Position numbers and translations under genes: made by a program. A stretch of DNA of 39,381 nt from the IMG/VR virus record IMGVR_UViG_3300009506_000096, positions 1-39,381 of that record; one strand, 5' to 3'. The DNA comes from a virus. The stretch's first letter is position 1, and every line of letters starts with the position of its first letter. The notes below the pieces were generated by a model. That model had not been told where the DNA came from and did no database searches. It was given only the letters and a program-made list of their open reading frames with translations. Below are positions 32,418 to 38,671 of this stretch, in pieces.

Positions 32418-33773
32418 ATGAGTAGAAAGGATACAAGGCTAAATGGGTTGCAGCCATTATCATATTTAGGCGTAGAGCCTCTAGCCACACCTTATTTTTT
32501 GTCAAATGATAGGGCGCCTACTACCAATGATAAATTTAACTTTCAAGTAGGAGACTTTTGGCTTAATAGAAACACCTTGAACCCTTGGACTCTTGTAAGT
32601 TTAGAAAATAATGATGCAACATGGATAAAATTAGCTACTTCATCCTCTGTGGCGTATGAGTTTGTAACAGATAGCGGAAGTGCAATTCCATCTGGAGGCA
32701 TTTTAAATATAGTAGGGTCTTCGGAGCTATCTACTTCAGGTGCAACAAATGTGGTAGATGTAGATATTTCCAGCAGTAATGATGGAGAAATACTTATAGG
32801 AGCGACCGGAAGCGATCCTGCGTGGGCTAATATAACATCTACTGGGGCTACCATCACTATTACAAACGCAGCAAATAGTATAAATTTAGAGGGTCCTGGA
32901 ACTGGTCAGCTGCAACAATTTACCTCAGATGCAGGAGTTGCAACACCGACAGCAGGTGTTGTTGATGTGGTAGGTGGCGCAAATATAGACACGAGTGCAG
33001 CTTCGGACACCTTAACAGTTTCTCTTTCAGATGATGTAACAATAGCGGGAACACTTACCTTATCTTATCTGGGTGCTGGCGTAGGGGCAACAAACAGCTC
33101 TGGGCTTATATCTTCAAGCACAGGGAACGATGGGCAAGTTTTAATAGGGGCAACTGGAAGCGATCCTGCATGGGCCAATATAACTTCAACCGGCGCATCT
33201 GTAACAATTACTAATGCAGCGAATAGTATTAATTTAGAAGTTGTTCCTCCTGTTGCACCAATAGACTCTGGCTTTTTGGCGGTTTTAACCGGAACACATT
33301 ACTTTCAATATTTTCCTGCATTAACAAGTTTTCAGCTAGGACTAACAACAGGTGCTGTTATGACTGAAATATATGATAATAATAGTGACTTTTTTCCTGG
33401 AAACGGTACAACAACAGGAGCTACGTTCACCGCACCACAAACTGGGAAATATCATCTAACAATGAGAGTAAAATATAATGCAACCATAGCAACAACTGGT
33501 GGTGTTGGATATGTTAGAAGACTCTGGATAGCTACCACAAAATATCTTTACACCGACTATAGGGTAATTTTAAATGGAGCAACTTACCGTGATAGTAGAG
33601 ATAGTATAGGAACAGTGGATGTGCTCGCAGAAATGGATATGGGAGATACCGCTACATATAGCTTTTTCTATCAAGCATTTCTATCTGGAACAGCTACAGA
33701 CTATGACTGCAATATTGAGGGAGGGACAACAGCAGACATGGAAACCTACGTTAGTGGCTCTATAGTTGAATAA
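32418..33773 (+). CDS. Modular tail fibre with C1q-like tip, copy 5
   Basis: Encodes 451 residues; the last gene of the fibre run, three bases after copy 4. Module NDRAPTTNDKFNFQVGDFWLN then WIKLAT, shaft with DSGSAIPSGGILNIVGSS and NDGQVLIGATGSDPAWANITSTG (twice, nearly identical), tip with GATFTAPQTGKYHLTMRVKY and AEMDMGDTATY. The two near-identical shaft units show recent internal exchange. A leftward terminator sits right after its stop, so it ends the rightward late region. Confidence 0.8.
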   Translation: MSRKDTRLNGLQPLSYLGVEPLATPYFLSNDRAPTTNDKFNFQVGDFWLNRNTLNPWTLVSLENNDATWIKLATSSSVAYEFVTDSGSAIPSGGILNIVGSSELSTSGATNVVDVDISSSNDGEILIGATGSDPAWANITSTGATITITNAANSINLEGPGTGQLQQFTSDAGVATPTAGVVDVVGGANIDTSAASDTLTVSLSDDVTIAGTLTLSYLGAGVGATNSSGLISSSTGNDGQVLIGATGSDPAWANITSTGASVTITNAANSINLEVVPPVAPIDSGFLAVLTGTHYFQYFPALTSFQLGLTTGAVMTEIYDNNSDFFPGNGTTTGATFTAPQTGKYHLTMRVKYNATIATTGGVGYVRRLWIATTKYLYTDYRVILNGATYRDSRDSIGTVDVLAEMDMGDTATYSFFYQAFLSGTATDYDCNIEGGTTADMETYVSGSIVE

Positions 33774-33807
33774 AATAAAAAAAAGGGTACACTGTGCGTG
33801 TACCCTT
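33773..33807 (-). terminator. Leftward terminator of the recombination operon
   Basis: AAGGGTACAC (33783-33792) and GTGTACCCTT (33798-33807) form a perfect 10-bp stem with a five-base loop. Read leftward it is followed by a run of eight T. It ends the leftward operon and keeps it from entering the fibre genes. Confidence 0.85.
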
Positions 33808-33837
33808 AAGCAGTGTCTCCATACCACATAAAGGAGA

Positions 33838-34173
33838 TCAATTATCCTTTTTAGTTTTTTTTAACAACTTCGAAAGAGCCAAGAAGGAAGTTGTAGTATT
33901 TTGGTAAAGTTTCAAAGCTTCGTTTATAAACTCTTCATCGTATAATTTGTCATCAAATACTTTGGTAAAAAACTCACCAATTGGTTTCCATTTTGGATGT
34001 TGTTTATTTTCGTTTAGTTGGATGTATAAGTCAAATTTTTCTGTTTCCTCCAAATGTTTTCTGAAATAGAATATGTCGGTTACGATAGGAATATCCTTGA
34101 GTGTTTTGCATATGGTTCCCATCTCATAACGATCATATTTAGTAGGTTTATGGTAGCGTGTTATGTGGCTCAT
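33838..34173 (-). CDS. Hypothetical protein, last in leftward operon
   Basis: Encodes 111 residues from the second of two adjacent ATG codons, which is better spaced from the strong site ggagg; the first would add one residue. Mixed charge, aromatic-rich (HKPTKYDRYEMGT, PIVTDIFYFRKHLEE), with helices in the C-terminal half and a Lys-rich end. It lies directly after the annealing protein gene, with a gap of 13 bases, and before the operon terminator. Family not recognised; a partner in recombination or replication is suggested only by its place. Confidence 0.65.
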   Translation of the reverse strand: MSHITRYHKPTKYDRYEMGTICKTLKDIPIVTDIFYFRKHLEETEKFDLYIQLNENKQHPKWKPIGEFFTKVFDDKLYDEEFINEALKLYQNTTTSFLALSKLLKKTKKDN

Positions 34174-34186
34174 CATTACCTCCTCG

Positions 34187-34927
34187 CTATTTACCTTCTC
34201 TTTTTTGAACTATTTGACGCACGCGTCTTATGGCAGGTAGGAACTTTTCTTTTGGCATATCACTAAGAGTATGCAATTTCATCTTTTCTAATATCTCTTC
34301 TGCCAAGTCGGTATGTTCTCCAAGCTCATACCTAAGTTCTTCAAGCTGCTCTTTTGTTATGGTCTCTGGTGAACCTTTTTTTGGGTTGTACTTATGGTTA
34401 AGTTTTGTTCCTTTATCAAAGTTTTGCCTACTTTCATGTACCGCAGCCTCTCCATCATCATCTTCATCGGAGGCTACGACGCCTACCAATGCAGCGTAGG
34501 AATATCGGCGGAGATATGTTACGTAGCTTCCAAAGCTTTGTATATCCGCCTTTGGTGGAACTATTCTAACTCTCGACTCTATCCATTGACCTGAACTGTG
34601 ACTGAGGAGTGTGTGTAGAATATTTTGTCCTACTTCGTTATGAATTATTTGTTGTGTTACTGCAAGTCCATTTTTAGCGAGAGGCGCGCGTGATGCTTTT
34701 ACAATGGAGGAAAGATCTGCGTAACTAGAAGAGTAAAAAGGGTTAGTGTTATCTCTTCCTGCAATTTTGAATTCAGCCTGCGCTTTTGCAAGAGCGCTAC
34801 ATAATTCATGTATTTCTTCAGAACGTGTCGGAGTTGGCAATTTCGGCTCTTCTTTTTGGATGCTGTCTATCTTTTTGGAAATGGAAGCAAGAGCTTCTAA
34901 TATTTTTATAAGATCGTTATTCTCCAT
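34187..34927 (-). CDS. erf: ERF-family single-strand annealing protein
   Basis: A recombinase that anneals complementary single strands, allowing circularisation and recombination of the phage genome without host RecA. The 246 residues show the family signatures: NPFYSSSYADLSSIV (62-76), a GLAV strand, SGQW (112-115), GSYVTYLRRYSYAALVGV (133-150) and the acidic DEDDDGE (154-160). The C-terminal 85 residues are a charged, helical tail that may bind a partner. It is the third gene of the leftward operon, and its start overlaps the previous gene by 11 bases. No exonuclease partner was found in this operon; the nuclease-like gene at 3187 is distant. Confidence 0.88.
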   Translation of the reverse strand: MENNDLIKILEALASISKKIDSIQKEEPKLPTPTRSEEIHELCSALAKAQAEFKIAGRDNTNPFYSSSYADLSSIVKASRAPLAKNGLAVTQQIIHNEVGQNILHTLLSHSSGQWIESRVRIVPPKADIQSFGSYVTYLRRYSYAALVGVVASDEDDDGEAAVHESRQNFDKGTKLNHKYNPKKGSPETITKEQLEELRYELGEHTDLAEEILEKMKLHTLSDMPKEKFLPAIRRVRQIVQKREGK

Positions 34928-35180
34928 GAATATCTCCTATGAGTTTAACTCTATCGTTAATTTCTTTTTTAATATTGGAGAGAATGTCATGTGTATCTAT
35001 GTACTTATCAAGTTCTTTTCTTATTTTTTTCAGTTCACGCTTCATTTTTTTAGGATATCTTTCCTGTAAATGTTCAACAACAGAGTCAAGAAAATATTGT
35101 CTAAGCAGATCATCTTTTTTTGGCTCTAGAGAAAAGCACAAAGGAGTAATTAATAATGCAAGATATAACAGTTTCCTCAT
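34917..35180 (-). CDS. Small exported protein, paralog of the next upstream gene
   Basis: Encodes 87 residues with a clear signal peptide (MRKLLYLALLITPLCFS, then LEPKK). The mature part is helical and highly charged (YFLDSVVEHLQERYPKKMKRELKKIRKELDKYI). The gene at 35184 has the same plan, signal peptide then a helix with FLKDIVERIRQKNPEKTDKQLKQI, so they are diverged duplicates. Both are transcribed from the promoter that also drives the annealing protein, thus early. They probably act in the periplasm or on the envelope; superinfection exclusion is one guess. The end overlaps erf by 11 bases. Confidence 0.65.
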   Translation of the reverse strand: MRKLLYLALLITPLCFSLEPKKDDLLRQYFLDSVVEHLQERYPKKMKRELKKIRKELDKYIDTHDILSNIKKEINDRVKLIGDIHGE

Positions 35181-35183
35181 TTA

Positions 35184-35411
35184 TTATTCACCTTTATTTT
35201 TAATTGCGTTTTGCGCCTTACATAAAGTCTTTAAGTTTTTATATATCTGTTTTAATTGCTTGTCTGTTTTCTCTGGGTTTTTCTGACGTATTCTTTCGAC
35301 AATATCTTTAAGAAAAGTCTTTTCATCCTTGGACAACTTTGGCTTCTGTATCATTGGCCATATCGCAATTGGAGGACATAGTAGTAACGATAAACACAAG
35401 AGCTTTTTCAT
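35184..35411 (-). CDS. Small exported protein, first gene of leftward operon
   Basis: Encodes 75 residues from ATG 35411, after agaagga; the longer frame to 35480 lacks a site. Signal peptide MKKLLCLSLLLCPPIAI, then a charged helical domain (EKTFLKDIVERIRQKNPEKTDKQLKQIYKNLKTLCKAQ). Paralog of the next gene; they align around FLxDxVE, P-x-K and LKxIxK. Two Cys in the signal region and one in the mature part. As the first gene of the operon it would be the most expressed. Function unknown. Confidence 0.65.
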   Translation of the reverse strand: MKKLLCLSLLLCPPIAIWPMIQKPKLSKDEKTFLKDIVERIRQKNPEKTDKQLKQIYKNLKTLCKAQNAIKNKGE

Positions 35412-35494
35412 AGCATTCCTTCTGGTTAGAAAGTAAAAAGCAATATCCAACAGTAGAACATACATTAAAACACACAGCAAAAGCCTGCTAGATA

Positions 35495-35522
35495 TTGCTT
35501 CACTTAAACTGTTTCATATGAT
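35495..35522 (+). promoter_or_regulatory. Rightward promoter of the HTH regulator
   Basis: TTGCTT (35495-35500), a 16-base spacer and TATGAT (35517-35522). The -10 box lies inside the operator palindrome at 35509-35526. It drives the HTH gene at 35573. Confidence 0.6.
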
Positions 35523-35526
35523 ACAG
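35509..35526. promoter_or_regulatory. Operator palindrome between divergent promoters
   Basis: CTGTTTCATATGATACAG is an 18-base palindrome with a single mismatched pair (positions 5 and 14). It covers the -10 boxes of both divergent promoters, so a bound dimer would block both. The neighbouring HTH gene product is the obvious ligand. Confidence 0.6.
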
Positions 35527-35546
35527 TAAAAAAAAGTAAATAACAA
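35518..35546 (-). promoter_or_regulatory. Leftward promoter of the recombination operon
   Basis: On the minus strand, TTGTTA (complement of 35541-35546), a 17-base spacer and TATCAT (complement of 35518-35523). It faces the exported-protein genes and erf. The spacer includes an eight-T run and overlaps the operator. Confidence 0.55.
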
Positions 35547-35572
35547 TATAAAATTATAGAAAAAAGGATAGC

Positions 35573-35812
35573 ATGGGAAAAGAACCAGAAAGTAGCATCT
35601 ACAGGGATATACTAGACTCAGTTGATGTGTTGAGAGCGAAAGTTTGGAGAAGAATTATCGATGAAAATTTATCAATAATAGGCGCAGCTAAAAAGATAGG
35701 GATCGCAGTGGTTACTCTTAGAAACTTTTTAATACACGAGAAAGATATAAACTTACAAACGATAACAAGGATGACAAATTGGGTTGAAGAACCTAGACAA
35801 ACTAAAAAATAA
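35573..35812 (+). CDS. Cro/repressor-like helix-turn-helix protein
   Basis: A 79-residue protein with a helix-turn-helix at about residues 32-54 (LSIIGAAKKIGIAVVTLRNFL): the first helix ends in AAKKIGI, the turn is short, and VVTLRNFL is the recognition helix. The rest is a helix on each side, with no dimer domain of cI size, so it resembles Cro or a small cI-like repressor. The start follows aaaaagga. It is divergent from the recombination operon, and the palindrome at 35509 overlaps both promoters. The expected role is repression of the early leftward operon and of itself. Confidence 0.75.
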   Translation: MGKEPESSIYRDILDSVDVLRAKVWRRIIDENLSIIGAAKKIGIAVVTLRNFLIHEKDINLQTITRMTNWVEEPRQTKK

Positions 35813-35857
35813 GAGTATCTTGTAACCAAGAAATTTTTATAAAGAATGAAAATTCAA

Positions 35858-35892
35858 AAGGCCTCCCGAAGGAAGCCTTATTGAAATTTTTT
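35858..35892. terminator. Bidirectional terminator between HTH gene and the leftward gene
   Basis: AAGGCCTCC (35858-35866) and GGAAGCCTT (35871-35879) form a 9-bp stem with one mismatch. Read leftward the loop is UUCG closed by C-G, a very stable tetraloop, and TTTTGAATTTT follows. Read rightward, a run of six T follows at 35887. It should end both the HTH transcript and the leftward gene at 36017. Confidence 0.7.
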
Positions 35893-35960
35893 CGTTGAAA
35901 CTGTTTCCTTGAGAACTCTAAGCTGTGCGGCCTGGATGTTTCTCATTGAAACTTTCAACG
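35893..35960. ncRNA. Long structured hairpin in non-coding gap
   Basis: A 68-base inverted repeat: CGTTGAAA (35893-35900) pairs with TTTCAACG (35953-35960), GTTTC (35903-35907) with GAAAC (35948-35952), and TGAGAA (35910-35915) with TTCTCA (35940-35945), 19 base pairs in all with a 24-base loop. No T-run follows on either strand, so it is not a terminator. It lies in a 200-base gene-free gap near the initiator gene. It could be a structured RNA, an origin element or an operator cluster (GAAACTGTTTC and TTGAAACTTTCAA are each palindromes). Whether it acts as RNA or DNA is unknown. Confidence 0.45.
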
Positions 35961-36016
35961 TTATAACATGATAAAGGTAGGATACTGGAAAAAGTAATAT
36001 CTTGTCAAGAAGAAAT

Positions 36017-36463
36017 TCAAAAAAAGTCGAAAACTGAAAAACCCTTAATATCTTGGCCTCTCAATTTATCGTGTAAACCAGCTATAGTTTTTGGATATTT
36101 ATATAGATCTACTCCACATTCAAGTAAAAGTGGAAAAAACACATCAAGGAAGTTTTGTAACACTGGGTGTAGTAGAGGAAAGTTGGGGTCTTCTATAGCC
36201 TTGAGACATTTTTCCAAATGTATTTTAACTTCCTTAGCTAAGATGGTGGCGTTCTCCTTTCTTTCTTTAAGAACGTATTCTATGTCAAACCCATTTTCTA
36301 GATCTATATCTTCTTGGATAGGTGTAGAAATATTTCTTAGTTGCAGGGCGCAAAAAATACTTGAATGCCACCGGAGCAATTTTTCCTTCTCTAGAAATGA
36401 GGAAATAGTTTTATCGCATATAGTTCGTTTAGCGAGTGTTTTTTGTAAGCGTGTTTTTTTCAT
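36017..36463 (-). CDS. Hypothetical protein, leftward, near the initiator
   Basis: Encodes 148 residues from ATG 36463; a longer frame to 36508 has no ribosome site. The protein is basic at its N-terminus (KKTRLQKTLAKRT), helical, with a hydrophobic stretch FLDVFFPLLLECGVDLY near residues 112-130. The site ggagaa lies about 11 bases before the ATG, slightly far. Transcription probably comes from the leftward promoter within the initiator gene and must pass the terminator-like hairpin at 36484. No family recognised. Position suggests a role in replication control. Confidence 0.6.
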   Translation of the reverse strand: MKKTRLQKTLAKRTICDKTISSFLEKEKLLRWHSSIFCALQLRNISTPIQEDIDLENGFDIEYVLKERKENATILAKEVKIHLEKCLKAIEDPNFPLLHPVLQNFLDVFFPLLLECGVDLYKYPKTIAGLHDKLRGQDIKGFSVFDFF

Positions 36464-36471
36464 GCTAATAT
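36443..36471 (+). promoter_or_regulatory. Rightward promoter of the replication initiator
   Basis: TTGTAA (36443-36448), a 17-base spacer and TAATAT (36466-36471) preceded by TGC, an extended -10. It lies in the 5' part of the leftward gene and faces the initiator at 36529. Confidence 0.5.
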
Positions 36472-36483
36472 TTCTCCGTAAGG

Positions 36484-36522
36484 TAAAAAAAATACCCGCA
36501 AGCCTCAATAACTTAACGGGAT
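36484..36522 (-). terminator. Leftward terminator or attenuator
   Basis: Read leftward, TATCCCG...AAG pairs with CTT...CGGGTA (2, 4 and 3 base pairs with a bulge and an internal loop), followed by eight T. It lies between the leftward promoter in the initiator gene and the leftward coding gene, so it could end a short antisense RNA or attenuate the gene. Confidence 0.5.
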
Positions 36523-36528
36523 ATACAA

Positions 36529-37794
36529 ATGTTCTATAATATTAGCACTGTTTTAAAAAAATACAACAAAATTCCTAGAAATAGGGCATTTCACAGAAAT
36601 AAGCATGTTGTTAAGGCTGAACGAGAAATACTAAAATATCAACATGAATACGAGTTGATAGATAGCAGGGTCAAGAAAGACTTTCTTCATTTCCTAGAAA
36701 CTAAAACAGATGCGTATCGAATGGTATTAAGAGCGTTGCTTATACTAACAAACTTTGGGAAAAAACTTTCTTGGTTTAGTCAAAATTCTATCGCAAAAGA
36801 AGCAGGTGTCTCGGTAAGTTCTGTTGGAAGAATGATCGGAGAGTTTATTTCTGATGGACTACTTATAAAGGCAAAGCCAAAATGGAGAACAGACACCCTG
36901 CGCCTTTCAGATATATTTAAAGCAAGTTGGATGAAGAGAAGGTTAAAAGCTTTCTTTGGTCTTATTCTATGTCTTCCAGTGTCAGCTTTATTTTCTTTTT
37001 CTAAAGAAAGGTGTCTATCTGAATATGAAAGACTATTAAAAGAAGAAAAAAATATTTACTTACGTGACTTACATGGTATTAAAAAAAAGAAACGCAAAAG
37101 ACAAAAATTTGAAGCAAAAAAAAGAAAGAGTTGCAGTATGGAAATTTCTGATGAGCATATGGGGTTAATATCGCAGGTTAAGTTTGTAAAACTGACACAG
37201 CGAGGCATAACTGAGCTGGTTAAGTTTTCTGTGGAAGCATTACGTTTTGCTTTGGATCAGACTCCCTACATATCAAAGCACACGAAAAATAAATTCGCTT
37301 GGTTTTGTAAGCAATGTTGGGACTACACAAAAGCTCATGGCGAACAACTCAACCGTGTTCTTTACGATAAGTGCAAGTATGCTGCCATCAGAAATGGGAC
37401 GTGGAGTGAACTTACACATGAAGAGCCTGTTATGAAAAAAATAAAAAAAGAAGAGGAGTACGATCCCTACAAAGACGAAGCATGGCGTTTAGATCTTGAC
37501 CCATTCGAAGAGCTGCTCAAGGCAAAAGAAAGTGGAAAACTTAACCCAACAGGTTTAGCCTTTTTGGAGTCTTGCGGAATTATCCCAAAACCTAGAACCG
37601 TCGACAAAATGTCTACAGTTCCAGTCGTCGACAAATTGGAGACAACTCGAAGAGAAAGAGTTTCGACAACTGAAACTCGCAGTGAGCTCACAAAGACTTC
37701 ACAAGAAATATGTTACACTAATGAATTTGATGAAGAAGAGGATAATGGTTTTGACCCATCACTTGACCCATTTGGAGACAAAGATGTACAATAA
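36529..37794 (+). CDS. Replication initiation protein, winged-helix
   Basis: Encodes 421 residues. A winged helix-turn-helix lies at about 64-120, with FSQNSIAKEAGVSVSSVGRMIGEFISDGLL giving the recognition helix and the wing. Residues about 180-200 are a strongly basic cluster. The C-terminal third is acidic (EEDNGFDPSLDPFGD at the end). Plasmid and phage initiators of this build recruit the host replisome to the origin; that role is inferred since no polymerase or helicase gene exists in the window. ATG at 36529 has a modest site (cggga). Two face-to-face promoters with antisense overlap control it. Confidence 0.65.
   Translation: MFYNISTVLKKYNKIPRNRAFHRNKHVVKAEREILKYQHEYELIDSRVKKDFLHFLETKTDAYRMVLRALLILTNFGKKLSWFSQNSIAKEAGVSVSSVGRMIGEFISDGLLIKAKPKWRTDTLRLSDIFKASWMKRRLKAFFGLILCLPVSALFSFSKERCLSEYERLLKEEKNIYLRDLHGIKKKKRKRQKFEAKKRKSCSMEISDEHMGLISQVKFVKLTQRGITELVKFSVEALRFALDQTPYISKHTKNKFAWFCKQCWDYTKAHGEQLNRVLYDKCKYAAIRNGTWSELTHEEPVMKKIKKEEEYDPYKDEAWRLDLDPFEELLKAKESGKLNPTGLAFLESCGIIPKPRTVDKMSTVPVVDKLETTRRERVSTTETRSELTKTSQEICYTNEFDEEEDNGFDPSLDPFGDKDVQ
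36536..36566 (-). promoter_or_regulatory. Leftward promoter inside the initiator gene
   Basis: On the minus strand, TTGTAT (complement of 36561-36566), a 16-base spacer and TAATAT (complement of 36539-36544) preceded by TGC, the same extended -10 as the rightward promoter at 36443. Transcripts would start near 36532, across the initiator start codon, in antisense. An overlapping TATTAT lies three bases downstream. Confidence 0.45.
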
Positions 37795-37832
37795 GCCAAG
37801 AGTAAAGGCGAGTGAAAAGTGGGAGACAAAAT

Positions 37833-38204
37833 ATGAAGTTTGTCATAAACGGAGAACCGTTTCCTCTCTCTCGAAACAAGTCCATATCTTCATCCCTTTG
37901 GGATCAAATGAAAGATAAAAAAATATATTACCGCGTCGAGCTGGAAAACCAGCGTGGAGAAATTCCTCTTTTTTCAGGGCCCATAGACATAGAGCTTAAC
38001 TTCTACCTAACACCAAAACCTTCCGAGCGAGGAAAGAAATATCACATGGTAAGACCAGACCTCAGTGCTCTTATTTATTTTATAGAGCGAATAGCGCAAG
38101 GGTGTATATACAGAAAATGCTGTACCATAAACAACCTTCATGCTAAAAAAATATATGATACAAACCCTCGAACTGAAATAATAATAACCGAGAGAGTCAA
38201 ATGA
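37833..38204 (+). CDS. RusA-like protein with altered catalytic residues
   Basis: Encodes 123 residues from ATG 37833, after ggagacaaaat; upstream in-frame ATG 37812 lacks a site. RusA resolves Holliday junctions with metal bound by Asp residues in PDLDN and DD-x-QI motifs. The frame here shows the family order: FVINGEPFPLSR, then GPIDIELNFYLTPKP, MVRPDLSALIYFIERIAQG (PD at 75-76), then YRKCCTINNLHAKKIYD. The second Asp of PDLDN is Ser, and the DD pair is replaced by K-C-C-T. It may therefore bind junctions without cutting. The stop overlaps the next start as ATGA. Confidence 0.6.
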   Translation: MKFVINGEPFPLSRNKSISSSLWDQMKDKKIYYRVELENQRGEIPLFSGPIDIELNFYLTPKPSERGKKYHMVRPDLSALIYFIERIAQGCIYRKCCTINNLHAKKIYDTNPRTEIIITERVK

Positions 38205-38671
38205 GTAAGTCTAGCAAGAAAGCAAAAAAACCAACAACCTTCTACGCCGATGGCGAAAAAATGTTTTTCTATCGCCAAAAGCCGCTCAATGACGCAATTA
38301 TCGATGAATATGCGAAGGCTTATCTAGACTGGGGACTAAACAATGAAGATGCTCTTGTTCTTAAAGACTTTCCTATTTCTATAGGTATGTATCCCAAAAG
38401 CTTCCAGCTTCTGATGAAAAGACATGAGGGCCTTAGAGAAGCTCATCAAGTTGTTAAAGCCGCAGTAGCATCCAGAAGAGAAAAGGGAGCCATTAAGCGA
38501 AAATTTGAGCCCGGCATGATAAAGTACATGATGCCTTACTATGCTGAAGAATGGAAAGAGATAGGTGAGTGGCATGCGAAGCTTAAAGAGAAAGAGGAAG
38601 ACTCTAAAAAGCAAAATATCACCGTTGTTATAGATAAAATGCCAGATACTGATAAGGTGCCAACAAAGTGA
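38201..38671 (+). CDS. Terminase small subunit-like protein
   Basis: Encodes 156 residues starting in the ATGA overlap with the RusA-like gene. A Lys-rich N-terminus precedes a helix-turn-helix-like region at about 50-85 (ALVLKDFPISIGMYPKSFQLLMKRHEGLREAHQVV) and a KREKGAIKRKFEPGMIKYMMPYYAEEWKEIGEWHAKLKEKEE-type C-terminal helix in outline. This layout is known from small packaging subunits that recognise the pac or cos site. It is followed by ruvC as a GTGA overlap. The gene is three genes upstream of the large subunit after circularisation, so the packaging pair stays in one transcription unit. Confidence 0.6.
   Translation: MSKSSKKAKKPTTFYADGEKMFFYRQKPLNDAIIDEYAKAYLDWGLNNEDALVLKDFPISIGMYPKSFQLLMKRHEGLREAHQVVKAAVASRREKGAIKRKFEPGMIKYMMPYYAEEWKEIGEWHAKLKEKEEDSKKQNITVVIDKMPDTDKVPTK

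Noticed and set aside
24122-33773. Possible diversity-generating retroelement acting on the fibre tips
   Set aside because: No reverse transcriptase frame and no template/variable repeat pair with A-only differences was seen in the window.
35813-36016. tRNA or integrase attachment site in the gene-free gap
   Set aside because: No cloverleaf, anticodon arm or CCA end could be drawn; the inverted repeat present does not fit a tRNA, and no integrase gene exists in the window.
37682-37918. Rightward frame of 78 residues overlapping the initiator end and the RusA-like start
   Set aside because: It overlaps two better-supported frames over its whole length and has no ribosome site or recognisable composition.
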